Shown here in pieces: positions 18,560 to 28,055 of a DNA stretch of 64,000 nucleotides (position 1 is the stretch's first letter; every line of letters begins with the position of its first letter). Both the position numbers and the translations under genes were made by a program. The DNA lies in NCBI GenBank assembly GCA_910575255.1, contig CAJTEM010000004.1:62001-126000 (forward strand), in the 5' to 3' direction. This DNA comes from Lachnospiraceae bacterium (GTDB taxonomy: Bacteria; Bacillota; Clostridia; Lachnospirales; Lachnospiraceae). The notes beneath the pieces are model-generated. The model searched no databases, was not told where the DNA came from, and worked only from the letters and a program-made list of their open reading frames with translations.

Positions 18560-19297
18560 TCAGGTTTTTTTCCCCTTCTTCTCTTTTTCTTCTTTTTTGA
18601 TACCGGCCAGTTCAGCCAGCTTTAAGGCAGTCTGGTGAATGTCCAGAGTGCCGGTCTTTAATTCCTCCTTTTCCTTTAAATACTGGAGAAAGCTTTTGGG
18701 ATGATAGACAAAAGCCGGAGTGGATTCCAGGGATGCCTGCGGATTGGTAAATACCGTCACCACCTCCAATACGGCAGATATTCCGGCCTGTTCCATGGCA
18801 GAACGGATGAGTTCCTGTTGTTCCTGGCAGGCTTTTACAGGATTGTCAAAGCTTTTATCCTCTCCATTGATATGTTGGCGCCAGGAGGCGGTCTTGCCGG
18901 CAGGCTCTTTGCGGTTACCAGGGGCAATCGTGCCGCCAAAGCCCAGGCAATATACTCCGACAATCCCTCCCGGAGCAACAACCAGTGCAGTGAGGCGGGC
19001 GGTCTTTCCGTCATGGGAGACGGTCCCGGGAGCTACCAGCCGCATCCCGTTTTTGGAAGTGAAGCGCAAAAGCTGGGCAACAAACGCAGTCAGATCGCTT
19101 TTGGTGCCGTTGCGGACACGAGGTTCCCGGTTCTTTTTGACATTCTCCTGGCTGTCAGGCTCTTTCCGGCTGCGGATGCCGAACAGCATGCGGGTGATAT
19201 CCTTGCCGGTTCGTTTCTGCAGGATCGGGATCAAAAGGATCATGGCGAATGCCAGGAATGCTACGAACAAAAATTGCTGTGAGGGATTATCTGTCAT
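18560..19297 (-). CDS. Membrane-anchored NERD-like protein (245 aa)
   Basis: One N-terminal membrane helix (about residues 8-26) is followed by a basic linker and a soluble domain. That domain follows the layout of the nuclease-related NERD fold: LTALVVAPGGIVGVYCLGFGG, a segment around FDNPVKACQEQQELI, and VVTVFTNPQASL. The usual catalytic-type Lys after the Val-Glu/Gly-Val strand is not evident, so activity is doubtful. The C-terminal tail is Lys/Glu-rich. Start chosen at the ATG with GGAG upstream. It lies 40 bp after the zinc-ribbon membrane protein and is probably in the same transcript. The NERD assignment rests on pattern only. Confidence 0.6.
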   Translation of the reverse strand: MTDNPSQQFLFVAFLAFAMILLIPILQKRTGKDITRMLFGIRSRKEPDSQENVKKNREPRVRNGTKSDLTAFVAQLLRFTSKNGMRLVAPGTVSHDGKTARLTALVVAPGGIVGVYCLGFGGTIAPGNRKEPAGKTASWRQHINGEDKSFDNPVKACQEQQELIRSAMEQAGISAVLEVVTVFTNPQASLESTPAFVYHPKSFLQYLKEKEELKTGTLDIHQTALKLAELAGIKKEEKEKKGKKT

Positions 19298-19337
19298 AGG
19301 AATACTCCTTTCTTATACTGTTTTTTGGCGCCGTCTT

Positions 19338-20102
19338 TCAGGAATCCGGATAAAGACTGCTATAGATTTCCTCTGCCAGCAAATCCACATAGGATTGGTC
19401 ACTGAGATCATGATTGGTGATGAGAATGTCCTGGATCAGTTCAAATCGTTTCAGACTCAGTTCCTCGGGAACAAGCTCTTTGTATTCCCGAGAAAGCTGT
19501 TCGTCAAGCTGATCGCCGGAATAGCTATCTATGAACCAGCGGATCAGCTTCCGGGTCCGGATTTCTTCTTCTCCGATCTGCCCTTCTACCTTTTTGGCAT
19601 CCTTTGCCGTTTTGACAGCCACAAACAAAGAAGCAGCGCCAAGAACCGTGATGATTATCTGGCCCATGGCACCCAGAGGGAGCGACACGATACCCAGCCA
19701 GCAGAGGGCGGCAAAGATAATCAGTGCGCCGCCTACCAGGAAAAAGGCGGAGGCGGAGGATTTTAAGTCGTCATATTGCTGCGATTTTTTGACATATACG
19801 CGGGCAGGAAGGCCTCTGCCTAAGCCCTTTGAAATACGGGCAGAGGAGATTTTGTCCGAAGCAGAGGAGGCATCCTCAGCGGAATCATCACTTTGGCTGC
19901 CAGCCATCCCGTCGGCAGCGATCTCTTCAGCCATTTTAAGCTGTGCCTGATATTCGGCCTGCAGACGGGTAAGCGTCTCTTCCTGTTCTTTTTTCTTCAT
20001 GGCATCCGCAATTTCTTTAGATTCCACCAGCGGACCGCCGCAGTCGCTGCAAATGGTAATTCCCTCGATAAATTCCATGTCGCATTTTGGACAATAAGGC
20101 AT
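19338..20102 (-). CDS. Zinc-ribbon membrane protein of unknown function (254 aa)
   Basis: Starts MPYCPKCDMEF; an upstream in-frame ATG at 20129 exists but the GGGAGG ribosome site fits the start at 20102. The N-terminus is a CxxC-x(n)-CxxC zinc ribbon (CPKC...CSDC). It is followed by a coiled, Glu/Gln-rich stretch, a Ser/Ala/Asp-rich linker, two membrane helices (around FFLVGGALIIFAALCWLGIV and IIITVLGAASLFVAV) and an acidic C-terminal helical domain. It is the first gene of the two-gene minus operon with the NERD-like protein. I do not recognise a named family; a sensory or scaffold role is possible. Confidence 0.8.
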   Translation of the reverse strand: MPYCPKCDMEFIEGITICSDCGGPLVESKEIADAMKKKEQEETLTRLQAEYQAQLKMAEEIAADGMAGSQSDDSAEDASSASDKISSARISKGLGRGLPARVYVKKSQQYDDLKSSASAFFLVGGALIIFAALCWLGIVSLPLGAMGQIIITVLGAASLFVAVKTAKDAKKVEGQIGEEEIRTRKLIRWFIDSYSGDQLDEQLSREYKELVPEELSLKRFELIQDILITNHDLSDQSYVDLLAEEIYSSLYPDS

Positions 20103-20146
20103 GTTTTTCCCTCCCTTAATGGTAATCAAGCAAACAAACTTTATTC

Positions 20147-20175
20147 ATTATAATGCAAGCTTTTTAATCCGTCCA
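20147..20175 (-). promoter_or_regulatory. Promoter of the zinc-ribbon/NERD operon
   Basis: On the minus strand: TGGACG, 17-bp spacer, perfect TATAAT. It lies 45 bp upstream of the start at 20102. Confidence 0.6.
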
Positions 20176-20271
20176 GTAAATTTACAAAATATTACTTCCC
20201 TTTCCGGAGGAAATAGGATAAAATGAAAAGAAGTTTGGATTGGTCAAATAAGGAAATGCCAGGAGGAGGAT

Positions 20272-22077
20272 ATGAAGACGTCTACGCTTTTGAAGCGCTT
20301 TTTACCCTATTATAAAAGATATTGGAAGACCATGGCCTTTGATTTGTTCTGCGCGTCACTGACTACGGTGTGCGAGCTGGTATTTCCCATGCTGCTTCGG
20401 TATATTACCAATCAGGGAATGCAGGATTTGGCGTCGATTACTGTGGGAATGATCTTGCGGATTGGCGGGATTTATTTTGCGTTGCGGATTGTGGATGGTC
20501 TGGCTGCCTTTTATATGGCATATACCGGGCATGTGATGGGGACGAGGATCGAGACGGATATGCGTCAGGATGCCTTTGAGCACCTGCAAAAGCTGTCAGA
20601 CAGCTATTTTAATAATACCAAGGTCGGACAGATCATGTCCCGGATTACCAGTGATTTGTTTGATGTGACAGAATTCGCACACCATTGTCCGGAGGAGTTT
20701 TTTATTGCTTTTTTGAAGGCAGTGATTTCCTTCCTCGTATTGTCAGGAATCAACCTGCCGCTTACTGTTATCATCTTTATTTTTATTCCGATTATGGTAC
20801 TGTCGTGCACCTATTTCAATTTGAAGGTAAAGCATGCGTTCCGAAAGCAGAGGCAGCAGATCGGAGAACTGAATGCCAGGATTGAGGATAATCTGCTGGG
20901 AAACCGGGTAGTGCGGGCATTTGCTAACCAGAATATCGAAATTGAGAAATTTCGCCAGGATAATCAGGCATTTCTGAAAATCAAACGGGAAAGCTATCTG
21001 TATATGGCAGCATTCCAGGATACGATAAGAATGTTTGACGGTCTGATGTATGTGGTGGTGATAGTAGCCGGCGGAATTTTTATGGTAAAGGGACATATTG
21101 AGCCAGGAGATCTGGTGGCTTATACGCTGTATGTGACCACATTGCTGGCTACTATCCGCCGGATTATTGAGTTTGCAGAGCAGTTCCAGCGGGGAATGAC
21201 TGGCATTGAACGTTTTGTGGAGATCATGGATTCCAGGGTGGAGATTTTGGATGAGCCGGGAGCAGAGCCGCTTGAAGAGGTAAGGGGTGCTATTTGCTTT
21301 GATCATGTAAGCTTCGAGTATCCGGATGATCACAATTCTGTTCTGGAGAACATTACTTTGTCGATCCGTCCGGGAGAGAGGATTGCACTGGTAGGTCCTT
21401 CTGGCGGAGGAAAGACGACCTTATGTAATCTGATCCCGCGGTTTTATGATACTACGCATGGAGAGATCCGCATTGACGGACGTGAGCTTAAGGGAATCAC
21501 GCTGCAGAGTTTACGTACCAATATCGGAATTGTACAGCAGGACGTATATCTGTTCTCCGGCACTGTATATGATAATATATCTTATGGGAATCCCGGCGCT
21601 TCCAGAGAAGCGGTCATTCAGGCAGCAAAGCTGGCAGGAGCCCATGAGTTTATCTCGGAGTTGAAGCAGGGCTATGATACTTATGTGGGAGAACGAGGAG
21701 TGAAATTGTCCGGAGGCCAGAAGCAGAGGATCAGCATAGCTCGTGTGTTTCTGAAGAATCCGGCGATTCTCATTCTGGATGAGGCCACTTCGGCTTTGGA
21801 CAATGAAAGTGAGCATTTGATCTCTCAGTCTCTGGAACGGCTGGCAGAGGGAAGAACCACTCTGACAATTGCCCACCGTCTGACTACGATTCAAAATGCG
21901 GATCGCATTCTCGTTCTCTCGGAGGGGAAGATTCAGGAAGAGGGGAATCACCGTGAGCTTCTGGAAAGGCAGGGGATCTATTATCAGCTCTATCAGTCAG
22001 CGCAGGAGCAGGAACAGGGGATGAAAGAGGAAAAGAATAGCAGGGGAATAGCAGGGAATAACAACAGGAGGGAGTAA
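20272..22077 (+). CDS. ABC exporter, fused membrane and ATPase domains (601 aa)
   Basis: The N-terminal half (to about residue 320) is a type I ABC exporter membrane domain with six predicted helices. The C-terminal half is the ATPase: Walker A GPSGGGKTT at 375-383, signature LSGGQKQR, Walker B ILILDEATSALD and switch IAHRLTT. It would work as a homodimer or with a partner not seen here, exporting a lipid, peptide or drug; substrate unknown. The start follows an AGGAGGAGG ribosome site. DegV begins 5 bp after the stop, so the two are co-transcribed. Confidence 0.93.
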   Translation: MKTSTLLKRFLPYYKRYWKTMAFDLFCASLTTVCELVFPMLLRYITNQGMQDLASITVGMILRIGGIYFALRIVDGLAAFYMAYTGHVMGTRIETDMRQDAFEHLQKLSDSYFNNTKVGQIMSRITSDLFDVTEFAHHCPEEFFIAFLKAVISFLVLSGINLPLTVIIFIFIPIMVLSCTYFNLKVKHAFRKQRQQIGELNARIEDNLLGNRVVRAFANQNIEIEKFRQDNQAFLKIKRESYLYMAAFQDTIRMFDGLMYVVVIVAGGIFMVKGHIEPGDLVAYTLYVTTLLATIRRIIEFAEQFQRGMTGIERFVEIMDSRVEILDEPGAEPLEEVRGAICFDHVSFEYPDDHNSVLENITLSIRPGERIALVGPSGGGKTTLCNLIPRFYDTTHGEIRIDGRELKGITLQSLRTNIGIVQQDVYLFSGTVYDNISYGNPGASREAVIQAAKLAGAHEFISELKQGYDTYVGERGVKLSGGQKQRISIARVFLKNPAILILDEATSALDNESEHLISQSLERLAEGRTTLTIAHRLTTIQNADRILVLSEGKIQEEGNHRELLERQGIYYQLYQSAQEQEQGMKEEKNSRGIAGNNNRRE

Positions 22078-22082
22078 CGACG

Positions 22083-22967
22083 ATGAAAACAGCAGTGGTG
22101 ACAGACAGTAACAGCGGGATTACCCAGAAGGAAGGAGCGGCTCTGGGGATTTTTGTGTTGCCGATGCCTTTTATGATTGACGGGGAGACTTATGAGGAGG
22201 ATATCAGCCTGACACAGGATGAATTTTATGGGCGACTAAAGGAGGATGCGGATATCTCTACCTCCCAGCCGTCGCCGGAGACTGTCATGAATCTGTGGAA
22301 CAGAATTCTGGAGGATTATGATGAGATTATTCATATTCCGATGTCGAGCGGTTTAAGCAGCTCCTGTCAGACGGCTCTGATGTTGGCTGAGGATTATGAC
22401 GGACGGGTACAGGTGGCTGACAATCACCGTATCTCGATCACTCAGCGACAGGCGGTGCTTGACGCAAAGATAATGGCGGAAGGGAATATGGCGGCAGAAG
22501 AGATTCGCAAGGAGCTGGAGAGAACTGCTGCGGAATCGAGCATTTACATTACGATTGACACTTTGAAATATCTGAAAAGAGGTGGCCGGGTTACGCCGGC
22601 GGCTGCGGCATTGGGGACACTCTTGCGGATCAAACCGGTTCTTCAGATTCAGGGAGATAAGCTGGATGCATTTTCCAAGGCACGGACTATGAAACAGGCA
22701 AAGTCTACCATGCTGGCAGCGATTGCTCAGGATCTGAAGAATCGGTTTGGAGATCCAGAGGCTGAGCATACCTGGATCGCAGTGGCACATACCTGCAATG
22801 AGGAGGCAGCCAAGGAGTTTGTGTCTGAACTGAAAGAACTGTATCCGAAGACAGGAGAAATCATTGCGAATCCTCTGTCATTAAGCGTAGCCTGTCATAT
22901 CGGTCCCGGAGCGCTTGCGGTGGCAGTGACCCGCTGCCTTTCAGGGGAGAGAGAAGATAGGGCCTGA
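22083..22967 (+). CDS. DegV family fatty-acid-binding protein (294 aa)
   Basis: Cytoplasmic DegV/FakB fold that holds a single fatty acid; in Firmicutes FakB proteins present it to the kinase FakA. Visible are the N-terminal VVTDSNSGI, the P-S-Q/S-T segment (STSQPSPE), the central IPMSSGLSSSCQ fatty-acid-site motif, and the domain-2 signatures DTLKYLKRGGRV and HIGPGALAV. Length is normal. No fakA is in the window. It sits between the ABC exporter and a sensor kinase in one apparent operon. The specific ligand cannot be told. Confidence 0.92.
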   Translation: MKTAVVTDSNSGITQKEGAALGIFVLPMPFMIDGETYEEDISLTQDEFYGRLKEDADISTSQPSPETVMNLWNRILEDYDEIIHIPMSSGLSSSCQTALMLAEDYDGRVQVADNHRISITQRQAVLDAKIMAEGNMAAEEIRKELERTAAESSIYITIDTLKYLKRGGRVTPAAAALGTLLRIKPVLQIQGDKLDAFSKARTMKQAKSTMLAAIAQDLKNRFGDPEAEHTWIAVAHTCNEEAAKEFVSELKELYPKTGEIIANPLSLSVACHIGPGALAVAVTRCLSGEREDRA

Positions 22968-23018
22968 TTGATCTTTGAGAATGAGTGGAAAAGGAAAGGC
23001 AGCAGGGGACAGGATAGG

Positions 23019-24473
23019 ATGAAAAATGAAATGAGGAGAGGGCACTGGTTTACACTTCCCGGCTTTATGGTCAGTCTGAAGGTGCCGGTAGCTGTGCTGA
23101 TGGTACTGTTTGGCATGATTCCCATGGTGCTTTGTACCCAGATGCTGATTGGTTCGCTGCGTCAGATTCAGACAGATACCCGCATGATTGAGGTCCAGAA
23201 TCAGTGCCAGATACTGAGCAGCAAGATGACGCGGACCGGATACCTGAGAGGAGACTCCCGGGACGGGACGATGGACAGCGAGATCCAGGCGATGGCCGAT
23301 GTCTACAACGGCAGGATCGTAGTGGTTAACAGCGATTTCAGGATTGTTCAGGATACTTTTCATATTGCAGAGCGCCGGTTTCTGGTGGCGGAAGAGGTAA
23401 TCCGCTGCTTTCAGGGAGAGAGCAGCAGCAAATATAATAAAGAGAAGCATTATTTTGCCCAGGCAATTCCTATCTATGACAACACGCCGATCAAAGGAAT
23501 CGAGGGCGTACTGGTGATAACAGCATCTACAGAGGGGATTTTGTCTCTGATGGATACGGTATATGATAAGGCTCTGTTTTTGGAGATTCTGATAGGGCTG
23601 GTCCTGGTACTGGCGGCGATGGGGGCAGTAACCATGCTGATGAAGCCTTTTGGGGATCTTCAGAAAAAGCTGAATCAGGTGGCGGCGGGCGCTTTGGATA
23701 CGGATATCAGCACAGAGAGCTATCGGGAGACCAGGGATATTTCCCGGGCGGTTGGCAGTACCCTGTCGAAGCTGAAGGAGGTTGACCAGTCCCGGCAGGA
23801 GTTTGTATCGAATGTCTCTCATGAGCTGAAGACGCCGATTACTTCCATACGGGTGCTTGCGGATTCTCTGATGGGCATGGGCGAGGCGCCGATTGAGCTT
23901 TACCGGGAATTCATGGAGGATATTTCGGATGAGATTGATCGGGAGAGCAAGATTATTGATGACCTGCTTGCGCTGGTAAAGATGGATAAATCCGAGGCGG
24001 AGATTAACCTTTCTCAGGTCGATATTGTGGTGCTGGTGAAGCAGATCCTCAAGCGCTTACGTCCGATTGCGAATAAGAGGAATGTGGAGCTGATCCTGGA
24101 AAGCATTCGTGAAGTGACAGCGGATATTGATGAGACAAAGCTGTCTTTAGCGATCAGTAATCTGGTAGAAAATGCTATCAAGTATAATTCCGCCGGCGGC
24201 TGGGTTCGTGTGACAGTGGACGCGGATCATAAATTTTTTTATGTCAAGGTGGCGGACTGTGGCATCGGTATTCCGGATGAGGAGCAGGATCGGATCTTTG
24301 AGCGGTTTTACCGGGTCGATAAGGCACGTTCACGGGCGACCGGAGGCAGTGGTCTTGGGCTTTCCATTACCAGGCGAGTGGTGCTGATGCATAAGGGAGC
24401 GATCCGGCTGATCAGCAAGGAGGGAGAGGGAAGCACCTTTACTCTGCGGATTCCCCTGAATTATATAGCATAA
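23019..24473 (+). CDS. Two-component sensor histidine kinase (484 aa)
   Basis: A membrane helix (about residues 14-40), an extracytoplasmic sensor region of about 150 residues, a second helix (ILIGLVLVLAAMGAVTMLM), HAMP, a HisKA box with phospho-accepting H268 (VSNVSHELKTPITS), and an HATPase domain with N, G1, F and G2 boxes (NLVENAIKYN, GIGIPDEEQ, FERFYRVDKARS, GGSGLGLSI). The ATG at 23019 (after AGGGGAC) was preferred over an upstream TTG at 22968. No response regulator is adjacent: DegV precedes it and a GerMN lipoprotein follows. The layout suggests envelope sensing, possibly WalK-like, but its partner is unknown. Confidence 0.92.
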   Translation: MKNEMRRGHWFTLPGFMVSLKVPVAVLMVLFGMIPMVLCTQMLIGSLRQIQTDTRMIEVQNQCQILSSKMTRTGYLRGDSRDGTMDSEIQAMADVYNGRIVVVNSDFRIVQDTFHIAERRFLVAEEVIRCFQGESSSKYNKEKHYFAQAIPIYDNTPIKGIEGVLVITASTEGILSLMDTVYDKALFLEILIGLVLVLAAMGAVTMLMKPFGDLQKKLNQVAAGALDTDISTESYRETRDISRAVGSTLSKLKEVDQSRQEFVSNVSHELKTPITSIRVLADSLMGMGEAPIELYREFMEDISDEIDRESKIIDDLLALVKMDKSEAEINLSQVDIVVLVKQILKRLRPIANKRNVELILESIREVTADIDETKLSLAISNLVENAIKYNSAGGWVRVTVDADHKFFYVKVADCGIGIPDEEQDRIFERFYRVDKARSRATGGSGLGLSITRRVVLMHKGAIRLISKEGEGSTFTLRIPLNYIA

Positions 24474-24541
24474 AGGCCCGATGCCTTGCTGGAGATTCGG
24501 GAGATGGATCAGCGAGGTGGCGGATGGGCGGAGGATACGGA

Positions 24542-25507
24542 ATGAAAAGGTTATGGATATGGCTGACAGGGCTGATGCTTTTGTTTCTGACAGGATGCAC
24601 GGGAAAGTCCGGATCTCTGGAGGAAGGAGAGACATTATATCAGATATATTATCTGAATGCGGCTATGACCCGCCTGATTCCTTCGGAGTACCGGACCCGG
24701 ACGGAGGATACGGATCTGCTGATTCAGGAGCTGATGGATCGGTTTATGAAGGTGCCGGCAGATCTCGATGTGCAGGCAGCACTGTCGGAAAAGACAACTT
24801 ATCAGGGATACAAACAGGAAGACATTGTACTTTATCTGTATTTTGACAGCAATTATACCGGTATGCCGTCGGGGCGGGAGATCTTGTGCCGTGCAGCATT
24901 GGTGAGGACCTTGACGCAGGTTCCGGGGATTCATTATATTTCCATTTATTCCGGAGACCAGCTTTTGATGGACAGGAACGGGATGCCAGTGGGCATGCTG
25001 TCAGCATCGGATTTCACAGACAGCATCAGTGATGTCAATGCGTATGAAAAGACCGAGCTGACGTTGTATTTTACAGACGGAGAAGGCGAGCAGCTGTTTC
25101 CGGAGAAAAGGGAGGTGGTTCACAATACCAACACTTCGGTGGAGAAGTTGATTCTGGAGGAGCTTTTAAGCGGTCCGAAGCAGCCGGGGCTGGAGCCGAC
25201 CTTAGATCCGCAAACCAGGCTTTTGAATGTGTCTACCAACGAAAATGTCTGTTATCTGAATTTCGATATCGGATTTTTGAATAATTCACTGGAAGTTAAG
25301 GATTACATTCCGATCTACTCGATTGTCAACTCCCTGTCAGAGCTCTCCTCGGTGAATCGGGTACAGATCAGTGTCAATGGAGCACAGAATACAAAATTTC
25401 GGGATTCCATAGAGCTGAATACCTTATTTGAGCGGAATCTGGATTATATCGGAGAGAGTGACAATCAGGAGATCCTGGAACCACTGGAAAGGATTGAGGA
25501 GGAATAG
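24542..25507 (+). CDS. GerMN-domain lipoprotein (321 aa)
   Basis: Signal peptide with lipobox LTGC (Cys at about 19), so lipid-anchored outside the membrane. Two GerMN-type domains follow (about 40-150 and 170-300), with the second carrying LLNVSTNENVCYLNFDIGF and IYSIVNSLSEL. GerMN proteins occur in GerM (spore germination and sporulation) and in LpqB, which modulates the MtrB kinase. Its place directly after the sensor kinase makes a regulatory partnership plausible. Start chosen at ATG 24542 after GCGGAGGATA. Confidence 0.88.
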   Translation: MKRLWIWLTGLMLLFLTGCTGKSGSLEEGETLYQIYYLNAAMTRLIPSEYRTRTEDTDLLIQELMDRFMKVPADLDVQAALSEKTTYQGYKQEDIVLYLYFDSNYTGMPSGREILCRAALVRTLTQVPGIHYISIYSGDQLLMDRNGMPVGMLSASDFTDSISDVNAYEKTELTLYFTDGEGEQLFPEKREVVHNTNTSVEKLILEELLSGPKQPGLEPTLDPQTRLLNVSTNENVCYLNFDIGFLNNSLEVKDYIPIYSIVNSLSELSSVNRVQISVNGAQNTKFRDSIELNTLFERNLDYIGESDNQEILEPLERIEEE

Positions 25508-25510
25508 AAG

Positions 25511-28042
25511 ATTAAACGACCACTGCTTATCTTGACGGCAGGATTCGTACTTGGAGAGGTGTTGGGCCTGCTGGGCTTTATGGCAGTGAAGCTTCTTGCG
25601 GCAATGGCGCTGGCATTTGTGCTGGCGTTGTTGCCGTGCCTTATGGCAGAAATAAATTTTCAAAAACACTCTCAGAAGAGAGGAAGAAAGAACAGAAAGG
25701 CTGCAGCGTGCGGGCACAGGACAAAGGCCATGGTTGTCTGGATCGCCCTGGGTTTCTTTTTTCTGTTGTTGGGATACTGGCGGGGGAGGCAGGCCCTTGC
25801 ATGGAGCAGCCGGGAGAGGGGGCTGGCGCTGGAGGGAACCAGGCAGACTGTCTGCGGTGAGGTTCTCAGCATAAAGCAGGGGAAGAACGGTCAGATATTG
25901 ACACTGGAAAACTGTGTGCTGTCGGGAGGACAAACAGGGACAGAAGGCTCAAAGCGTTTGGAGCGCCTGCAGGTTTATCTGGAAGAGGACGGCAGCTTTT
26001 CACGGCCGGTTCTGGGGAACAGGATAGCTGCAGAGGGAGAGATGAGTGCTTTTTCGCCGGCCAGAAACCCTGGCGAATTTGATTACAGAGGCTATTATCG
26101 TTCTTTGAAGCTGCATTATCGGATGTTCGCGGATTCCTGGCGGGTTCAGAAAGCAAGTGTTAAGTGGGAAAGGGAGTGTCAATATCGTTTGTCTGTATCG
26201 ATCGGACGAATCCTGGAGAAGATTGCGGATCCAAAAGATTCGGGGATTTTTCAGGCAGCGATTCTGGGAGAAAAGTCTCAGCTGGATCAGGAAATCCGTG
26301 ATTTGTATCAGAATAACGGAATTGCGCATCTTCTGGCAATCAGTGGCCTGCATTTATCTCTGGTCAGTACGGCGGTGTATGGCACTCTGCGCAGATTGGG
26401 GGCAGGCTATGGAAAGGCGGGGCTTTTTGGCGGGATCCTCCTGACATTTTATGCGGGAATGACGGGGGCTTCCCCGTCGGTATTGCGTGCTTTGATTATG
26501 GCGCTTTGCGGATTCCTGGCAGCATACCTGGGAAGAACCTATGATTTGCCTTCCGCATGGGGACTGGCAGTATTCTTACTCTTATGGGACAATCCTTATC
26601 GTCTCTGCCAGGCGGGAGTCCAGCTTTCCTTTGGGGCAGTGGCGGGAATTGCCCTCATGGCAGAGAAAAAGGAGGAAAAAGACAGGAACGCAGACGTGCC
26701 GGTTCAGGAAAGAGAATTGGCAGAGAGAAAAGAGGAAGGTAAAAACCACGGACCGGCCATCGGATGGATGCAGAGGGGTCAAAAAGCAGGTGAGAAGCTT
26801 GGAGAAATGCTGGCATATAGCATGGGAATGCAGACAGTGACATTGCCGTTTGTCTTATATCATTATTTCCAGATCCCGCTTTACGGGATTTTCCTTAATC
26901 TGCTGGTGGTTCCGCTGATGGGAATTGTGGTGGCATCCGGGGCGGCCGGGGTTTTACTGGGAAGCATCTGGTTGCCGGCGGGCCGCTTTGCAGCAGGAAG
27001 CGGACATGTGATTCTGAGCCTCTATGAGCTTTTGTGCAGACTTTGGGAAAGACTGCCGGGAAGTCTTTTGCTTTTGGGGAGACCCAGGCTCTGGCAGATT
27101 GCGGTCTATTTCGGAGTATTTGCCGCGGTTGTGGCTGCATGGGATAAGGAAAAGCGAAGATATTCCGCGATGCTGCTGGCAATCATGCCTTTTCTTTTGC
27201 TGCAGTTGCCGATCCGGGGAATGCAGGTCACTTTTCTGGATGTGGGACAGGGCGACGGCATCTGTATCCGCACGCAGGCGGTGACTGTCCTGGCGGACGG
27301 AGGCAGTACAGACCAAAAGGAACTGGGGGAGAACCGTCTGGAGCCGTTTCTTAAAAGCAATGGGATCGCTAAGGTAGACTATGCGATCGTCAGCCATGGG
27401 GATCAGGACCATATCAGCGGTCTGCTTTATCTTCTGGAGGAAAGTGAGATTGCCGTCCGCACACTGGTTCTTCCTAGGGCAGGGGCGGGAGAGGAAGTCT
27501 ATGAACGTTTGGCGCAGCTGGCCAGGCAACGGGGCGGTAAGGTTCAATGGATGGAAAGAGGCGATGAGCTGAGAGAGGGGCTCCTGAAGATCACCTGCAG
27601 ATATCCCCGATATCAGAAAGAAAAGTTACAGGACCGCAACGAGCATTCCCTGGTACTGCAGGTGGATTACGGGGATTGTCATATGCTTCTGACAGGAGAT
27701 ATGAGCGGAGAGGGGGAGAGACGGCTGATGGAGCTGGAACAATCCGGGCATGCAGGAGAGAAAAGCGCCGGACTGGAGCAGATCCAGATCCTGAAGCTTG
27801 CGCATCATGGTTCCCGTCACTCTACGACGGAAGAATGGCTGGACTGGCTGAAACCAGACTGGGCGGTTGTTTCCTATGGGGAAGGAAACCGCTACGGGCA
27901 TCCCGGACAGCAGGTTTTGGATGCTTTGGATGCAAGAAAGGTACGAACATGGAAAACCGCCGAAAGCGGGGCCATTTGCCTGAGGACGGACGGCAGAAGG
28001 ATCTGGTGGCAGCCGTGGATTGGGGAAGCAAAGGCAGAATGA
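25511..28042 (+). CDS. comEC: ComEC/Rec2 family DNA-uptake channel
   Basis: Polytopic membrane protein for import of single-stranded DNA in transformation. Order: two N-terminal helices, a DUF4131 OB-like region, the Competence membrane domain (including GIAHLLAISGLHLSL), a charged cytoplasmic loop, more helices, and a metallo-beta-lactamase domain (FLDVGQGDG, SHGDQDHISG, LLTGDMSGEGE, LAHHGSRHST). Start: an AGGAGG at 25497-25502 is 8 bp before an ATT codon at 25511, giving M/IKRPLLILTAGF, a typical family N-terminus. The nearest conventional codon is TTG at 25532, which has no spaced ribosome site. Other competence genes are outside the window. Confidence 0.9.
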   Translation: MKRPLLILTAGFVLGEVLGLLGFMAVKLLAAMALAFVLALLPCLMAEINFQKHSQKRGRKNRKAAACGHRTKAMVVWIALGFFFLLLGYWRGRQALAWSSRERGLALEGTRQTVCGEVLSIKQGKNGQILTLENCVLSGGQTGTEGSKRLERLQVYLEEDGSFSRPVLGNRIAAEGEMSAFSPARNPGEFDYRGYYRSLKLHYRMFADSWRVQKASVKWERECQYRLSVSIGRILEKIADPKDSGIFQAAILGEKSQLDQEIRDLYQNNGIAHLLAISGLHLSLVSTAVYGTLRRLGAGYGKAGLFGGILLTFYAGMTGASPSVLRALIMALCGFLAAYLGRTYDLPSAWGLAVFLLLWDNPYRLCQAGVQLSFGAVAGIALMAEKKEEKDRNADVPVQERELAERKEEGKNHGPAIGWMQRGQKAGEKLGEMLAYSMGMQTVTLPFVLYHYFQIPLYGIFLNLLVVPLMGIVVASGAAGVLLGSIWLPAGRFAAGSGHVILSLYELLCRLWERLPGSLLLLGRPRLWQIAVYFGVFAAVVAAWDKEKRRYSAMLLAIMPFLLLQLPIRGMQVTFLDVGQGDGICIRTQAVTVLADGGSTDQKELGENRLEPFLKSNGIAKVDYAIVSHGDQDHISGLLYLLEESEIAVRTLVLPRAGAGEEVYERLAQLARQRGGKVQWMERGDELREGLLKITCRYPRYQKEKLQDRNEHSLVLQVDYGDCHMLLTGDMSGEGERRLMELEQSGHAGEKSAGLEQIQILKLAHHGSRHSTTEEWLDWLKPDWAVVSYGEGNRYGHPGQQVLDALDARKVRTWKTAESGAICLRTDGRRIWWQPWIGEAKAE

Positions 28043-28055
28043 CAGACAGGGGGAG

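Noticed and set aside
20181-20224. Promoter for the ABC exporter (TTTACA ... TAAAAT)
   Set aside because: The spacing between the hexamers is 32 bp, too long for SigA.
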